Source: Acidobacteriota bacterium
GTDB taxonomy: Bacteria; Acidobacteriota; Terriglobia; Bryobacterales; Bryobacteraceae
Length of the DNA: 64,000 bases
NCBI GenBank assembly: GCA_017307505.1
Contig: JAFKEE010000017.1
Span: forward strand, 186,001-250,000
Direction: 5' to 3'
The notes below the pieces were generated by a model. The model ran no database searches. It saw only the letters and a program-made list of their open reading frames with translations, and was not told the origin of the DNA. A program made the position numbers and the translations under genes. Every line of letters starts with the position of its first letter. Position 1 is the stretch's first letter. Shown here piece after piece: positions 62,206-64,000 of the stretch.

Positions 62206-64000
62206 ATGGAAGACCAGGAAGTTATCAAAGAGTTTTTGATCGAGAGCAGTGAGAATCTCAGCCGTCTGGACCGGGAACTGGTCGAACTGGAGCAAAATTC
62301 GTGTGAGCCGGAGTTGCTGGCCGGGATCTTCCGCACCTTTCACACGATCAAGGGGACCTGCAGTTTTCTGGGCTTCACGCGGCTTGAGAGCGTCGCGCAT
62401 CAGGCGGAGAACGTCCTCTGCCGCCTGCGCGCCTTCGAACTGGAACTTACTCCCGAACTTATTTCTCTGATTTTGAGGGCAGTGGATGCCATGCGCATTC
62501 ATCTGGCCTCGATCGAGTCCGAAGGGAAAGAGGCTGAGACCAGCGATGGAGAACTCTGCCGCCAAATGCAGGCAGCCGCCGAGGAGGGCAAACCGGCGTC
62601 GGCCCGTCCCGTCACGGAAGCGGAAGCAGCTCCGCCGAGAGGTCAGAATGGCGTTGCCGATTCCGCCATCCGGGTCGACGTGCACCTGCTGGACACTCTG
62701 ATGAATCTGGTGGGGGAACTGGTTCTTACCCGGAATCAGATTCTGCAGTTCACCTCAAGCCAGGAAGGGGCCGCGCTGAACTCCTCGTCGCAGCGTCTCA
62801 ACCTGATCACCTCCGAACTGCAGGAGAGTGTGATGAAGACGCGCATGCAGCCCATTGGAGTGGTGTGGAACAAGATTCCGCGCCTGGTGCGCGATGTGGC
62901 TATGGCCTGCGGAAAACGGATTTCTCTGGAAATGGAAGGAGCTGGGACAGAACTCGACAAGACGATCATCGAAGCCATCAAGGATCCGATCACTCACATC
63001 GTGAGGAACTGCTGTGATCACGGCATCGAGAAGCCGCAACTGAGGAAGTCCCGGGGCAAACCGATAGAGGGCCGGCTCACGCTGCGGGCGTTCCATGAAG
63101 GCGGCCAGGTGATCATTGAGATCGCCGATGACGGGGCAGGCGTAGACGTCGAAGCGGTGAAGGCAAAGGCGATCAATGCCGGCCTGCTTCGGGCTGCCCA
63201 GGCGGAATCGCTGTCGGAACGGGAAGCGCTCAACCTGCTCTTCGAGCCGGGTCTTTCCACCGCGCGCACAGTGACGAACGTATCAGGCCGAGGTGTCGGG
63301 ATGGACGTCGTCCGCACCAACATCGAACGGATTGGCGGCGCGGTCGAGGTAGCGAGCCAACTGGGCGCGGGAACCACGATTCGCCTGAAGATCCCACTCA
63401 CGCTGGCCATCATTCCGGGCCTGGTGGTCGCCTTGGGGGAGCGCCGGTCCGCTCCGAGACCAGGGCGGGCGGGCTCCGAGGACGGGGTGATGCACTTTAT
63501 CATTCCCCAGGTGAGCCTGATCGAGCTCGTCAGGCTGGAGGGAGGCGCCGCCCGGCATTCCATCGAGAGGATCCGCGACACCGCGGTGTATCGTCTGCGC
63601 GGCAACCTGCTGCCGATCGTCTACCTGCGGACTGTTCTGGGCTGTGAGAGTGGCGAGCACGCTTCCGACGTGGTGAACATCGCCGTGCTGCAGGCCGGAG
63701 ACAGGCAGTTTGGCCTGGTAGTCGATGGGATCCGTGACACACAGGAGATCGTCGTCAAGCCGCTGGGCAAGCACCTGAAGGGGCTGACGTGTTACGCCGG
63801 GGCGACGATTATGGGAGACGGCAAGGTAGCGTTGATCCTCGATGTGATGGGGATTGCGCAGCGTTGCGGCGAGATCTCTGACAACAATCGCGAGCGGGCG
63901 CATGGCGGACCAGGCTCAACGTTGGACGAGCGCGCCTCGGGAAAGCAGGCCTACCTTCTATTCGGCTCTGGTCCCTATAAGAGGATTGCGGTCCCACTCT
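62206..64000 (+). CDS. cheA: Chemotaxis histidine kinase CheA, partial at right edge
   Basis: The 598 codons seen encode an Hpt domain (1-105) with phosphoacceptor His46 in FRTFHTIKG, a short acidic linker with no P2 domain, a dimerisation domain (about 155-215; LLDTLMNLVGELVLTRNQI and SVMKTRMQPIG), an HATPase domain (DPITHIVRNCCDHGIE, IADDGAGVD, GRGVGMDVV) and a CheW-like domain (about 395-540). After a linker, AYLLFGSGPYKRIAVPL starts what looks like a second CheW domain when the window ends. A missing P2 and tandem CheW point to an acidobacterial CheA of unusual architecture. AAGG lies four bases before the ATG. Confidence 0.95.
   Translation, partial: MEDQEVIKEFLIESSENLSRLDRELVELEQNSCEPELLAGIFRTFHTIKGTCSFLGFTRLESVAHQAENVLCRLRAFELELTPELISLILRAVDAMRIHLASIESEGKEAETSDGELCRQMQAAAEEGKPASARPVTEAEAAPPRGQNGVADSAIRVDVHLLDTLMNLVGELVLTRNQILQFTSSQEGAALNSSSQRLNLITSELQESVMKTRMQPIGVVWNKIPRLVRDVAMACGKRISLEMEGAGTELDKTIIEAIKDPITHIVRNCCDHGIEKPQLRKSRGKPIEGRLTLRAFHEGGQVIIEIADDGAGVDVEAVKAKAINAGLLRAAQAESLSEREALNLLFEPGLSTARTVTNVSGRGVGMDVVRTNIERIGGAVEVASQLGAGTTIRLKIPLTLAIIPGLVVALGERRSAPRPGRAGSEDGVMHFIIPQVSLIELVRLEGGAARHSIERIRDTAVYRLRGNLLPIVYLRTVLGCESGEHASDVVNIAVLQAGDRQFGLVVDGIRDTQEIVVKPLGKHLKGLTCYAGATIMGDGKVALILDVMGIAQRCGEISDNNRERAHGGPGSTLDERASGKQAYLLFGSGPYKRIAVPL

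Overview
The window reads as a chromosomal segment of an acidobacterium, most likely of the Bryobacterales / 'Candidatus Solibacter' lineage. This is inferred from content, not from any search. The signs are high GC, an ADOP-type permease at the left edge, two very large TonB-receptor-like proteins with N-terminal carboxypeptidase-regulatory domains, an ECF sigma factor paired with a Ser/Thr kinase that carries a beta-propeller, a PEP-CTERM protein, many secreted glycoside hydrolases, and several families of GC-rich intergenic repeats.

Layout. 1-9.2 kb: permease fragment, two small hypothetical proteins, a PaaI-like thioesterase divergent from a fused enoyl-CoA hydratase/3-hydroxyacyl-CoA dehydrogenase, a metallophosphoesterase, a zinc-ribbon/metallo-beta-lactamase/VOC fusion, a sugar isomerase-like TIM barrel and an AsmA-like protein. 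9.2-18.3 kb: LacI regulator, M13 peptidase, rhodanese, dihaem cytochrome, then a tightly packed minus-strand operon (ECF sigma, kinase, DUF1080 hydrolase, cupin) and a GH26 enzyme. 18.3-23.4 kb: an ABC-F ATPase with a long in-frame N-terminal extension, then an IS110-family insertion sequence with a structured non-coding tail. 23.6-33.8 kb: esterase plus GH51 pair, PEP-CTERM protein, an SDR gene remnant, a small carboxypeptidase-regulatory protein, a porin, and a hydrolase/DJ-1 pair, separated by repeats. 34-42.5 kb: two Oar-like outer-membrane receptors with a divergent membrane-bound regulator. 42.7-45.8 kb: a signalling cluster (histidine kinase, STAS-like protein, sigma-54 activator) with a visible sigma-54 promoter and upstream sites. 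46.1-54 kb: two methyltransferases, a large subtilase, an atypical PII protein and a slipin/NfeD pair. 54.2-64 kb: Gfo/Idh/MocA oxidoreductase, PhyH-like dioxygenase, an MFS/acyl-CoA synthetase pair, a CE1-type esterase, a GH30 enzyme and a CheA kinase cut by the right edge.

Functional themes. Plant or microbial polysaccharide breakdown (GH26, GH51, GH30, two esterases, DUF1080, Gfo/Idh) sits beside outer-membrane receptors and a porin that could import products, with transcription governed by ECF, LacI and sigma-54 systems. The best candidates for something undescribed are the self-contained sigma-54 circuit at 43.5-45.8 kb, the ABC-F fusion with a terminator-like hairpin touching its start codon, the PII protein with altered effector residues, the MBL-VOC fusion, and the structured RNA region of the IS110 element. 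No tRNA, rRNA or CRISPR array was seen.
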